Shown in pieces: positions 7,586 through 14,348 of a stretch of 15,162 bases of DNA. The position numbers were made by a program, and so were the translations under genes. The DNA is from Kiritimatiellia bacterium (lineage in GTDB: Bacteria; Verrucomicrobiota; Kiritimatiellia; RFP12; UBA1067). The stretch's first letter is position 1. Every line of letters begins with the position of its first letter. The DNA lies in the NCBI GenBank assembly GCA_016302985.1, contig JAEDMN010000054.1, forward strand, positions 1-15,162. Direction: 5' to 3'. The notes beneath the pieces were generated by a model. That model saw only the letters and a program-made list of their open reading frames with translations, was not told where the DNA came from and made no database searches.

Positions 7586-9307
7586 TCACTTGCTCAGGGC
7601 GTGGTATTTCGGATTGCGGAGGAAGTAGCTCGGCGCGCAGCTCCAGGCGTGGCACGCGCTGTTGATCTGGTGGCAGCCGTAGGGGCTGGCGAAGTCGTCG
7701 CCCGGCACGAAGGCCTCCCAGAAGGTGTCCGCGCCCTTCTCCACCATCTGTCCCCAGTAGGAGAGCAGCAGCGCGTCGGCGCGGGCGCGCAGGCCGGCCA
7801 CGTAGAGCGACTCGACGAGGTAGTGGTAGCCGTAGGGCGTGCGGGGACGGTCCGCCTTCGGATCCGCGAGGACCGTCTCGAGGCAGCGTCGCGCGTCTTC
7901 CGGGGACGGCACGCCGGCGAGCACCATCCAGGCCTGTCCGAGATAGGACGGCGTCCTGTTGTCCTCGGCGACGAACAGCCCGCGTTGCGCGTCCCAGAGC
8001 TTCGCGCGGGCGGCCGTGGACATCTTCTCGACCATCCCGGGGATGTACGCGACCTCCTTCTCGCGCCCCAGCGCCTGCGCGAGGCGCCACATGCCCTTCA
8101 GGCCGAAGATCAGCGCGCCCTGCTCGGGCACCTGGCGTGCGAGGTTCGCGTGGTCGATGAAGTACCACCACGGGAGCGTCGTGTGCAGGAGGCCGTCGGC
8201 GTCGACCGTCTCGAGCACGTGGTCGAGCTGCTTCACGCAGAGCGGCCAGAGGTCCTCGGCCGTCGCCCGGTCGCCGGAGGCCTCGAGATACTCCAGCACG
8301 ACCGTCGGATACAGCGCCGTGTAGTCGAGGATGTGGCAGTTCCCCTGCTTCGGGAACGGCTGCTCGTAGGCGTCCGTCCCGACGACGCCGCTGTCCTTCG
8401 CCGTGCCGGCGAGCAGGTACATGGAGCGCTTGACGACGTCGAAGTTCCGGTAGGTCTGGTAGTCGGCGAGCGCCTCGAGGCGCAGGTCGCCCAGCCAGAG
8501 GCGGCGGTCGCGCTTCGGACCGTCCTCGAGCATCGTCTGCATGCAGTCGCGCAGCGTGTTGAGGGCCACGCGGTCGATCTTCGCGGCCGTCGCGTTCGGC
8601 GGCGTCCAGGGCACGAGCTGCCGTTCGTCGGCGGAGCTCTCCGCCGTCGCGGTCACGCGCTCGAAGACGGGCACGTCGTGCGGACAGGCGACGACCTCGA
8701 CCTTCACGTAGCGGAAGGCGTAGCGGCGCGGCAGCGCGTAGTCCATCGGCGCGAAGTCGAAGGTGAAGACCTCTTCGGGATACCAGGAGGCGCAGAGCCC
8801 CGTCTTCGCGGGATCCGGCGGCACGGCGATTTCCGCCGGCACTTCGCCGAACGTGAACTTCAGGCGGCACGGCGCGTCCATCGGGCGTCCCCGCTCGCCG
8901 AGGCGGAACGAGAGGCGTCCGACGAGATGCTCGCCGAAGTCGAGGACCATCGTCTCGCCTGCGTGAAGCCGGCGATCGAGGCAGGCGTCGCCCTTCGCGG
9001 CCTCGACGGCCCTCCAGCCCTGGAACGCCCCGGCATCGCGCTCCATCCGCACGAGGCGGACGGGAGCCAGGTCGCGCTTCACGAGCTTCGGCTTCGCCGC
9101 CTCGGACTTCGCGATCCAGCCGGCACGCCGCTCCAGAACCGTCTTCAGATAGGGCGCGAAGGTCGCGTCGGTCAGACCGAACGCGCCCTTGATCGTGCCG
9201 GCCTGCACCGGCGTACCCAGAGGCCCCGCGGCGCACACGGTCCGCGCGGCCATGAGGACACCGAGGGAGAACGCACTGACGGCAACCCGCATTTGCTTGA
9301 TTTTCAT
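7586..9307 (-). CDS. GH78-like (alpha/alpha)6-barrel hydrolase with Asp in the acid position
   Basis: The product has 573 residues, first gene of the operon. The start at 9307 (MKIKQMRVAV...) gives a signal peptide; an upstream in-frame ATG at 9355 lies above the likely promoter and is rejected. Residues about 75-220 are beta-rich and residues about 240-570 form the helical barrel. The motif DGPKRDRRLWLGD places D262, D267 and D274 at the 0/+5/+12 spacing of GH78, so the usual general-acid Glu is Asp here. FWEAF gives E531 as a candidate general base, and the CHAWSC stretch near the C terminus is GH78-like. The DGxKRDR form is, to my knowledge, typical of a branch annotated as alpha-L-rhamnosidase whose true substrate is mostly untested. 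At this size it lacks the large N-terminal domains of the 822-residue neighbour, so the two are not recent duplicates. Confidence 0.82.
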   Translation of the reverse strand: MKIKQMRVAVSAFSLGVLMAARTVCAAGPLGTPVQAGTIKGAFGLTDATFAPYLKTVLERRAGWIAKSEAAKPKLVKRDLAPVRLVRMERDAGAFQGWRAVEAAKGDACLDRRLHAGETMVLDFGEHLVGRLSFRLGERGRPMDAPCRLKFTFGEVPAEIAVPPDPAKTGLCASWYPEEVFTFDFAPMDYALPRRYAFRYVKVEVVACPHDVPVFERVTATAESSADERQLVPWTPPNATAAKIDRVALNTLRDCMQTMLEDGPKRDRRLWLGDLRLEALADYQTYRNFDVVKRSMYLLAGTAKDSGVVGTDAYEQPFPKQGNCHILDYTALYPTVVLEYLEASGDRATAEDLWPLCVKQLDHVLETVDADGLLHTTLPWWYFIDHANLARQVPEQGALIFGLKGMWRLAQALGREKEVAYIPGMVEKMSTAARAKLWDAQRGLFVAEDNRTPSYLGQAWMVLAGVPSPEDARRCLETVLADPKADRPRTPYGYHYLVESLYVAGLRARADALLLSYWGQMVEKGADTFWEAFVPGDDFASPYGCHQINSACHAWSCAPSYFLRNPKYHALSK

Positions 9308-9315
9308 GTTTGGGC

Positions 9316-9324
9316 ATTCTACCA
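9316..9324 (-). promoter_or_regulatory. Extended -10 promoter of the five-gene operon, leaderless type
   Basis: On the minus strand TGGTAGAAT ends eight bases before the ATG at 9307. With normal spacing transcription would begin near 9309, giving a leader of about two bases. No Shine-Dalgarno sequence is present in the intervening GCCCAAAC and I see no good -35 box, which fits an extended -10 promoter. Confidence 0.65.
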
Positions 9325-9334
9325 TATCTTCACT

Positions 9335-9359
9335 GGGAATATCCACATGAATCATTCCC
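9335..9359. promoter_or_regulatory. Possible operator between divergent promoters
   Basis: GGGAAT at 9335-9340 and ATTCCC at 9354-9359 are perfect inverted 6-base arms with a 13-base spacer. They lie midway between the two divergent -10 boxes, where both -35 regions would be. A related GGAATAT/ATATTCC pair joins 9336-9342 with 9382-9388. A regulator bound here could control both transcription units. No regulator gene is in the window, and arms of this length can arise by chance. Confidence 0.35.
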
Positions 9360-9374
9360 CCGCCATTTCCGATG

Positions 9375-9383
9375 TGCTATAAT
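9375..9383 (+). promoter_or_regulatory. Extended -10 promoter of the GH-A gene, leaderless type
   Basis: TGCTATAAT has a perfect -10 hexamer and an upstream TG, and ends seven bases before the ATG at 9391. Transcription would begin near 9390, leaving a leader of about one base. TTCCCC at 9355-9360 is a weak -35 at 17-base spacing. There is no Shine-Dalgarno site between box and start codon. Confidence 0.72.
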
Positions 9384-9390
9384 ATTCCGC

Positions 9391-12336
9391 ATGAAAATTC
9401 ATCTTTCGCTTATCTTATCTGCAATTCTCATCACTTCTGCTCTCGCCGTGCCGCGCGCGGACCGGACGGCGAAGGTCGATGCCGAAGGCGTCCTGCGCTG
9501 GAACGACGACGGGGCGGAAGTCGCCCTGGTGGGCGTCAACTACTATCCGCCCTTCACGTGCGACTACCGGCACCTCACCGACCTCCATGCGGACATCAAG
9601 GAGGAGATGCGCCGCGACGTCGCGCACTTCCGCCGCCTCGGGCTCGGCGTCGTGCGGATCCACTGCTTCGACCGCGAGTTCTCCACTGCGGACGGCGGGT
9701 TCGTCGACAACCACCATGTCGAGCTGCTCGACTACCTGATCGACCTCTGCGCCGAGAACGGAATCTACATGGTCCTCACCCCGATTGCCTGGTGGGGCGG
9801 CGGCCACTACGCACCGGGCAACATCGACGGCTTCTCCAACCACTTCGACATGCGCGCGATGACGTCCGACCGCCGCGCCTGGAAGGTGCAGGCCCGCTTT
9901 CTGAAGGCGTTCGCCGAGCATGTCAACCGCTACACCGGGCGGCGCTACGCGGACGACCCCGCGGTCCTCGCCTTCGAATGCATCAACGAGCCCCTCTACC
10001 CCAGGGACCATCCCGACAGCGAGGTCACCGCCTACATCGACGCGCTCGTGGACGGCCTCCGCGCCTCCGGCACCACGAAGCCCGTCTACTACAATTCCTG
10101 GCAGAATCGCAACGCGGCCGCCGGCGCCTCGACGTGCGACGGCGTCACCGGCAGCTACTACCCGACCGGCCTCGTCGCCGGCCACGCGCTGGAGGGTCCG
10201 CAGCTCGGCCGCATCCACGCCTCCTCGCTCATGCCCGACGCGTCGATCGCGAAGAAGTCGCGCCTGATCTACGAGTTCGACGCCGCGGACACCCCCGGCT
10301 CGTACATGTACCCCGCGATGGGCCGGCTCTTCCGCCACGAGGGCGTCCAGGTCGCCGCGATGTTCCAGTACGACCCGCTCCGCATCGCGAACATCAACAC
10401 CGGCTGGAAGACGCACCACCTGAACCTCGTCTACACGCCCGCGAAGGCCCTCTCCATCGCCATCATGGCGGAGACGTTCCGGCATCTGCCGCGGAACTGC
10501 GGCTACGCGCCCCACGGCACCGAGCTCGTCTTCCCGCCCTTCCGGGTGGACGCCGCGCGCGACCTCTCCGAATTCCTCCAGGGCGACCGCTACTACTACA
10601 CGTCCGACCCCGTCGCGCGGCCTTCCGACGTGGCCGCCCTGCGCCATGTCTGGGGTTGCGGCACCTCCGCCGTGGCGGGCTCGACCGGCAACGGCGCCTA
10701 CTTCCTCGACCGGATCGCGGACGGCGTCTGGCGCCTGCAGCTCTACCCGAGCGTCTTCACCGTCAACGACCCGTACTCCGGCAGCCGGTCCGTGAAGGAA
10801 GTCGTCGTCCCCGAGCACCCCGCCGTCACCGTGCAGCTGCCCGACCTGGGGACCGGCTGGACGGCGACCGGTCCCGCCACGGTCCGCGCACGGAACGGCC
10901 GCGCCGTCCTCGCGCCGGGCGACTACGTGCTCACGCGCGACGCGCCGACGGACGGACAGCTCGCCGCGGCCCGCGCCGCCGACCTGCCGCCGTTTGTCGC
11001 GCCGGCCCCCGAAGCGCCCACGCCGCGCATTTCCGCGAAGGTTCCCGCCCAGTGGCGCGCGGGGACCGCGATGCCCTTCGCGCTCCACGCGTTCGCCGCC
11101 ACGAACGTGAGGGCCCGGCTGGTCCGCGCCGCGGACGGAACCGCGCGGTCGTTCCCCGTCGCGGGGACGCCCCCCGTCCTCCCCGCCGACCTGCTCGCGC
11201 CGGGCGACTGGCGCCTCTCCTTCACGGCCGAGGGGGCGGCCGGGCGCGTCGACCTCCCGTCGGCCGATTCGGACGCCATCTCGTGGGGCCGCGCGCCGGG
11301 CGCACGGCCCGTCTCGCTGATGCCGGCCGTGACGGCCCGCCCCGTCCCGATGCAGCACAACGTCGGCGCATCCGCGACGCGTCGCCCCGACGGGTCGATC
11401 CTCCTGTGCACGGACGACTCCGCGGCGAAGGACGCCTGCGGCGGATTCGCCGCGCCCCTCGCCGGCATTTCCGCCTGCGACCGGCCCGCGCAGCTCGTCG
11501 TCGAGGCCGAGAACCTCGGCGCCGGCGACGCCTGGCTGGAGATCGGCTTCCGCACGGACAAGGGGGGCTTCGGCGTGAACGCGCGCCTGCGGCCGGGACG
11601 GAACGTCGTCGCCTTCATGCCGGAGGAGATCCAGCCCCTCTGGGGCGGCCCGCGCACGGCGCGTCCCTGGGAGCGGATCCGGCAGCTCTCCGTGCTGACG
11701 GGCGCCTGGCTGATGCGTGGACGCCCCCTGCCGGCGCAGTCCGTCGTCCTCCGCCGACTCGAGCGCGTGGAAGTCGCACCGGGCTTCGCCCTGCGGGCCT
11801 GCGGACACGCCGCGGAATGGGAGTTCTTCGACGTGCGCGCCGCGCTGCGTCGGGGTTTCTTCAGCCCCGGCGCCGGCATCTGGCGCCAGGGCGACGTGGA
11901 CGACCGCGGCGAGCCGGCCGTCCGGCTGCACGCGGAGTCCTTCACCGGACGGGTCGACAGCGCCTCGTTCCGGCTGAACGCGGACGGGGCCGCCTACGCG
12001 CGCCTTTTCCCACAGGCCGGACGCGGCCGGACGCTGCTGCTGCGCGCCCGCGCCCTTCAACCCGCCACGGACCGGCTCGAAGTCGCGTTCACGCTCGCGA
12101 ACGGACAGGTCTGGGGCGCGGTCGTGCCCCTCTCCTGCGACTGGCGCGAAATCCGCATTCCGCTGGACACCCTCCGCTACTTCCAGCACTGGAATCTTCC
12201 GCCGATCGCGGAAACGGACAGACCGGACATCCGCCAGGTGCAGTCCGTCAACTTCTGCTTCGGGAAGTGGCTCTTCCCCGCGTCGGCGCACCTCCCGCAC
12301 GACGTCGAGGTCTCGTCCCTGCGCATTGAAGACTAG
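9391..12336 (+). CDS. Large secreted clan GH-A (GH5-like) glycoside hydrolase with C-terminal beta domains
   Basis: The product has 981 residues. Its signal peptide (MKIHLSLILSAILITSALA) fixes the start at 9391; longer in-frame starts lie upstream of the promoter. Residues about 30-400 form a TIM-barrel glycosidase: GVNYYPP at 48-54, FECINEP with acid/base Glu200, and LIYEFD with candidate nucleophile Glu295, the usual clan GH-A pair that retains configuration. Residues about 400-550 look like a beta-sandwich common after such barrels. The remaining 400 or so residues are beta-rich and end in two jelly-roll-like units; the last (IPLDTLRYF, SVNFCFG, VEVSSLRIED) resembles carbohydrate-binding modules. 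Polysaccharide backbone cleavage is likely, but I cannot assign a GH family number or substrate. It is transcribed divergently from the rhamnosidase-like operon and may act with it. Confidence 0.85.
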   Translation: MKIHLSLILSAILITSALAVPRADRTAKVDAEGVLRWNDDGAEVALVGVNYYPPFTCDYRHLTDLHADIKEEMRRDVAHFRRLGLGVVRIHCFDREFSTADGGFVDNHHVELLDYLIDLCAENGIYMVLTPIAWWGGGHYAPGNIDGFSNHFDMRAMTSDRRAWKVQARFLKAFAEHVNRYTGRRYADDPAVLAFECINEPLYPRDHPDSEVTAYIDALVDGLRASGTTKPVYYNSWQNRNAAAGASTCDGVTGSYYPTGLVAGHALEGPQLGRIHASSLMPDASIAKKSRLIYEFDAADTPGSYMYPAMGRLFRHEGVQVAAMFQYDPLRIANINTGWKTHHLNLVYTPAKALSIAIMAETFRHLPRNCGYAPHGTELVFPPFRVDAARDLSEFLQGDRYYYTSDPVARPSDVAALRHVWGCGTSAVAGSTGNGAYFLDRIADGVWRLQLYPSVFTVNDPYSGSRSVKEVVVPEHPAVTVQLPDLGTGWTATGPATVRARNGRAVLAPGDYVLTRDAPTDGQLAAARAADLPPFVAPAPEAPTPRISAKVPAQWRAGTAMPFALHAFAATNVRARLVRAADGTARSFPVAGTPPVLPADLLAPGDWRLSFTAEGAAGRVDLPSADSDAISWGRAPGARPVSLMPAVTARPVPMQHNVGASATRRPDGSILLCTDDSAAKDACGGFAAPLAGISACDRPAQLVVEAENLGAGDAWLEIGFRTDKGGFGVNARLRPGRNVVAFMPEEIQPLWGGPRTARPWERIRQLSVLTGAWLMRGRPLPAQSVVLRRLERVEVAPGFALRACGHAAEWEFFDVRAALRRGFFSPGAGIWRQGDVDDRGEPAVRLHAESFTGRVDSASFRLNADGAAYARLFPQAGRGRTLLLRARALQPATDRLEVAFTLANGQVWGAVVPLSCDWREIRIPLDTLRYFQHWNLPPIAETDRPDIRQVQSVNFCFGKWLFPASAHLPHDVEVSSLRIED

Positions 12337-12340
12337 TTTG

Positions 12341-12349
12341 TGGTATAAT
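12341..12349 (+). promoter_or_regulatory. Extended -10 promoter of nnrD, leaderless type
   Basis: TGGTATAAT starts four bases after the stop codon of the GH-A gene and ends eight bases before the ATG at 12358. It has a perfect -10 hexamer with an upstream TG and no obvious -35. Predicted transcription starts near 12356. No Shine-Dalgarno site is present, so nnrD and namZ can be expressed independently of the preceding hydrolase. Confidence 0.7.
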
Positions 12350-12357
12350 CCCGATAT

Positions 12358-13218
12358 ATGAACATTCCTGCCCAGTTGCTTGCGGCCTTTCCGAAGCGTC
12401 CGCTGGACCTTCACAAATATTCCGCCGGCACCGTGACCGTCGTCGGCGGGTCGTCCCACTACATCCACGCCCCCGTCATCGCGGGCCTTGGCGCCCGCGC
12501 GGCCGGCGCGGGGCTTGTCCAGCTCGTCGTCCCCGACGCCTCGCGCATCGCGGCCGGCAACCTCGTGCCCGAAGCCACCTTCACCAAGCAGACCCCGGGC
12601 TGCGTCCCGCCCCGTGCGGACGTCACCGTGGTCGGCATGGGGCTTTCCGTCACCCAGAACTCCGAGCTGCTCCTCTCCCGCCTGCTCTCCGGCAGCACGG
12701 GCCGGTTCGTGCTCGACGCGGACGCCCTCAACATCATCGCGAACTGGTACGCGAAGAAGTCCAACGCGCTGCCGGTCTCGAACGGGCAGGAACTCGTCTT
12801 CACGCCCCATGTCGGCGAAGCCGCGCGGCTACTGGCCTGCACCTCCGAGGAAATCAAGGCGGACCGCGTCGCGGCCGTCCACCGCCTGGCCGACCACTAC
12901 CACTGCATCGCCGTCCTCAAGGGCGCGAACACGCTGGTCGCCGCCCCCGGGCGCGAGGAGGTCTTCACCTGCGCCGCGGGCAACCCGTTCATGGCGCTGG
13001 GCGGCATGGGCGACCTGCTCTCCGGCATCCTCGCCGCGCGCTGGGCGTACCTCGCGAAGAACGGCGACGGCAACCCCTTCCTCGCGGCCTGCGCCGCGGT
13101 CTGGCTGCATGCCGCGGCGTCGGACGCGCTCGTCGCCGCCGAACCGCCCGTCGACCCGTCCATCGTGAACACGGCCGCCGCCGTGGGGTCGCTCCGCGTC
13201 CGCCTCGAGAGGAACTGA
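12358..13218 (+). CDS. nnrD: ADP-dependent (S)-NAD(P)H-hydrate dehydratase (NnrD)
   Basis: The product has 286 residues and is cytosolic, of the YjeF C-terminal carbohydrate-kinase-like family. The enzyme uses ADP (ATP in eukaryotes) to dehydrate hydrated, damaged NADH and NADPH. Family motifs are in order: HKYSAGTVTVVGGS at 19-32, a Gly/Ala-rich segment at 43-52, DADALN at 120-125, FTPHVGE at 148-154, LKGANT at 187-192 and the phosphate-binding GNPFMALGGMGDLLSG at 208-223, with Asp219 as likely catalytic residue. Many bacteria fuse this domain to the NnrE epimerase; here it stands alone, and no NnrE is in the window. The next gene follows after two bases, so the two are co-transcribed. The start is supported by the promoter placement. 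Confidence 0.94.
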   Translation: MNIPAQLLAAFPKRPLDLHKYSAGTVTVVGGSSHYIHAPVIAGLGARAAGAGLVQLVVPDASRIAAGNLVPEATFTKQTPGCVPPRADVTVVGMGLSVTQNSELLLSRLLSGSTGRFVLDADALNIIANWYAKKSNALPVSNGQELVFTPHVGEAARLLACTSEEIKADRVAAVHRLADHYHCIAVLKGANTLVAAPGREEVFTCAAGNPFMALGGMGDLLSGILAARWAYLAKNGDGNPFLAACAAVWLHAAASDALVAAEPPVDPSIVNTAAAVGSLRVRLERN

Positions 13219-13220
13219 GC

Positions 13221-14330
13221 ATGGTCGACTACGAGTCGCTGATCCGCCATCTCTCCGTCGCCGACGCGAAGCCGTTCGGCCTCCTCTCCCAGCAGGCCTC
13301 CCCGACGGCGGAGATCCTGCACGACGCCTTCGGCGCGCGCCTGGCCTGCCTCTACTCGGCCGAGCATGGCTGGTTCGGCCTCGCGGGCGCGGGCGAGAAG
13401 ACGGGGCACGAGACGCACCCCTTCTGGGGCGTCCCGGTGCATTCGCTCTATGGCGAGACGCGCCACCCGACCCCCGCGATGTTCGCCGGCGTCGGGCGCG
13501 TCGTCGTCGACCTGCAGGACATCGGCGTGCGCTGCTACACGTACCTCGCCACGCTGAAGAACATGCTCGAGGGCGCGGCGGAGAACGGCGTGCCCGTGAC
13601 GGTGCTCGACCGGCCGATCCCGCTGGGCGGCATCCTCGACGGTCCGATGCGCGAGCCCGCCTTCTCCTCCTTCGTCGCCCCTCTGAACATCCCGCTCTGC
13701 CACGGCATGACGCCGGGCGAGTGCGCGCAGTACATCGTGCGCGCGGAGCGCCTCGACGTCGACCTGACGGTCATCCGGATGAGGGACTGGTCGCACGCGT
13801 CGCGCGCGCCCTGGCCGAACTTCGTCCCGCCCTCCCCCGCGATCCGCAGCTGGGACTCCGCGGCCCTCTATCCGGCAACGGTCTTCACGGAGGCGTACGG
13901 GGCCGTGGACTGCGACCGCTTCGGATCGCTGGCCTTCCGCGTGCTCGGCGCCCCCTGGTTCGACGTGCAGCGCCTCCTGCGGGACTTGCACCCCGTGCTC
14001 CCGGCCTGCGGCATGGGCGCGCGCGCCATCCGCTACCGGCCGTCGGGCGGCGACTACCGCGACCAGGTTCTGGACGGCCTGCTCCTCTCGGTCGAGAATC
14101 CGGACGCCTACTACCCGGTCACGGCCGGCACGGCGATCTGCGCCGCCCTGCTTCGCCGGCACGGGGAGGATTTCCTCCGCAACGCCCGTCCCGAGTGGAT
14201 GGACAAGCTCATGGGCTCCCCCGCGGTGCGCGAAGCAATCGAGGCGAAGTCGCTGGACAGCGTCTTCGCCTCGTGGATTGCCGCGCAGGACGCGGCCTAC
14301 GTCCCCTCGCGGGTCGACCTGTACCGCTAG
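13221..14330 (+). CDS. NamZ-like exo-beta-N-acetylmuramidase homologue (DUF1343, GH171), no signal peptide
   Basis: The product has 369 residues. Hallmarks of DUF1343/NamZ are clear: LYSAEHGWFG at 44-53 with conserved Glu48, PVHSLYGETRHPTP at 72-85, VDLQDIGVRCYTY at 96-108, VLDRPIPLGG at 128-137, LCHGMTPGE at 159-167 and FVPPSPAI at 201-208. Characterised NamZ removes terminal MurNAc from peptidoglycan fragments, feeding cell-wall recycling. Two things are odd. The protein starts MVDYESLIRH with no signal peptide, whereas known NamZ proteins are exported. The usual EGTN-x-SxGRGT segment is replaced by TEAYGAVDCDRFGS at 223-236, so activity or specificity may differ. A GAGAGGA ribosome site lies inside the end of nnrD. 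A cytosolic role on imported muropeptide sugars is an inference. Confidence 0.86.
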   Translation: MVDYESLIRHLSVADAKPFGLLSQQASPTAEILHDAFGARLACLYSAEHGWFGLAGAGEKTGHETHPFWGVPVHSLYGETRHPTPAMFAGVGRVVVDLQDIGVRCYTYLATLKNMLEGAAENGVPVTVLDRPIPLGGILDGPMREPAFSSFVAPLNIPLCHGMTPGECAQYIVRAERLDVDLTVIRMRDWSHASRAPWPNFVPPSPAIRSWDSAALYPATVFTEAYGAVDCDRFGSLAFRVLGAPWFDVQRLLRDLHPVLPACGMGARAIRYRPSGGDYRDQVLDGLLLSVENPDAYYPVTAGTAICAALLRRHGEDFLRNARPEWMDKLMGSPAVREAIEAKSLDSVFASWIAAQDAAYVPSRVDLYR

Positions 14331-14348
14331 CGGCGGTTAGAACGCCGC
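14330..14348. terminator. Short GC hairpin between convergent genes
   Basis: GCGGCG at 14330-14335 and CGCCGC at 14343-14348 form a 6-bp stem with a 7-base loop spanning both stop codons (TAG at 14328-14330 on plus, TAA at 14339-14337 on minus). It overlaps a 10-base palindrome at 14324-14333. No U-tract follows on either strand, so a bidirectional terminator role is tentative. Confidence 0.3.

Noticed and set aside
9308..9355. Upstream in-frame ATG at 9355 as start of the GH78-like gene
   Set aside because: It lies upstream of the -10 box at 9316-9321 and would bury the signal peptide behind 16 extra residues.
7556..9382. Open frame of 608 codons opposite the GH78-like gene
   Set aside because: It runs through the divergent promoter region and has no recognisable domain.
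9310..9390. Upstream in-frame ATG at 9310 as start of the GH-A gene
   Set aside because: It is upstream of the TATAAT at 9378-9383 and would place 27 residues before a good signal peptide.
9415..12810. Open frame of 1131 codons on the minus strand opposite the GH-A gene and nnrD
   Set aside because: It crosses two real genes and a promoter, and its Arg/Gly/Val/Ala-rich content shows no family motif.
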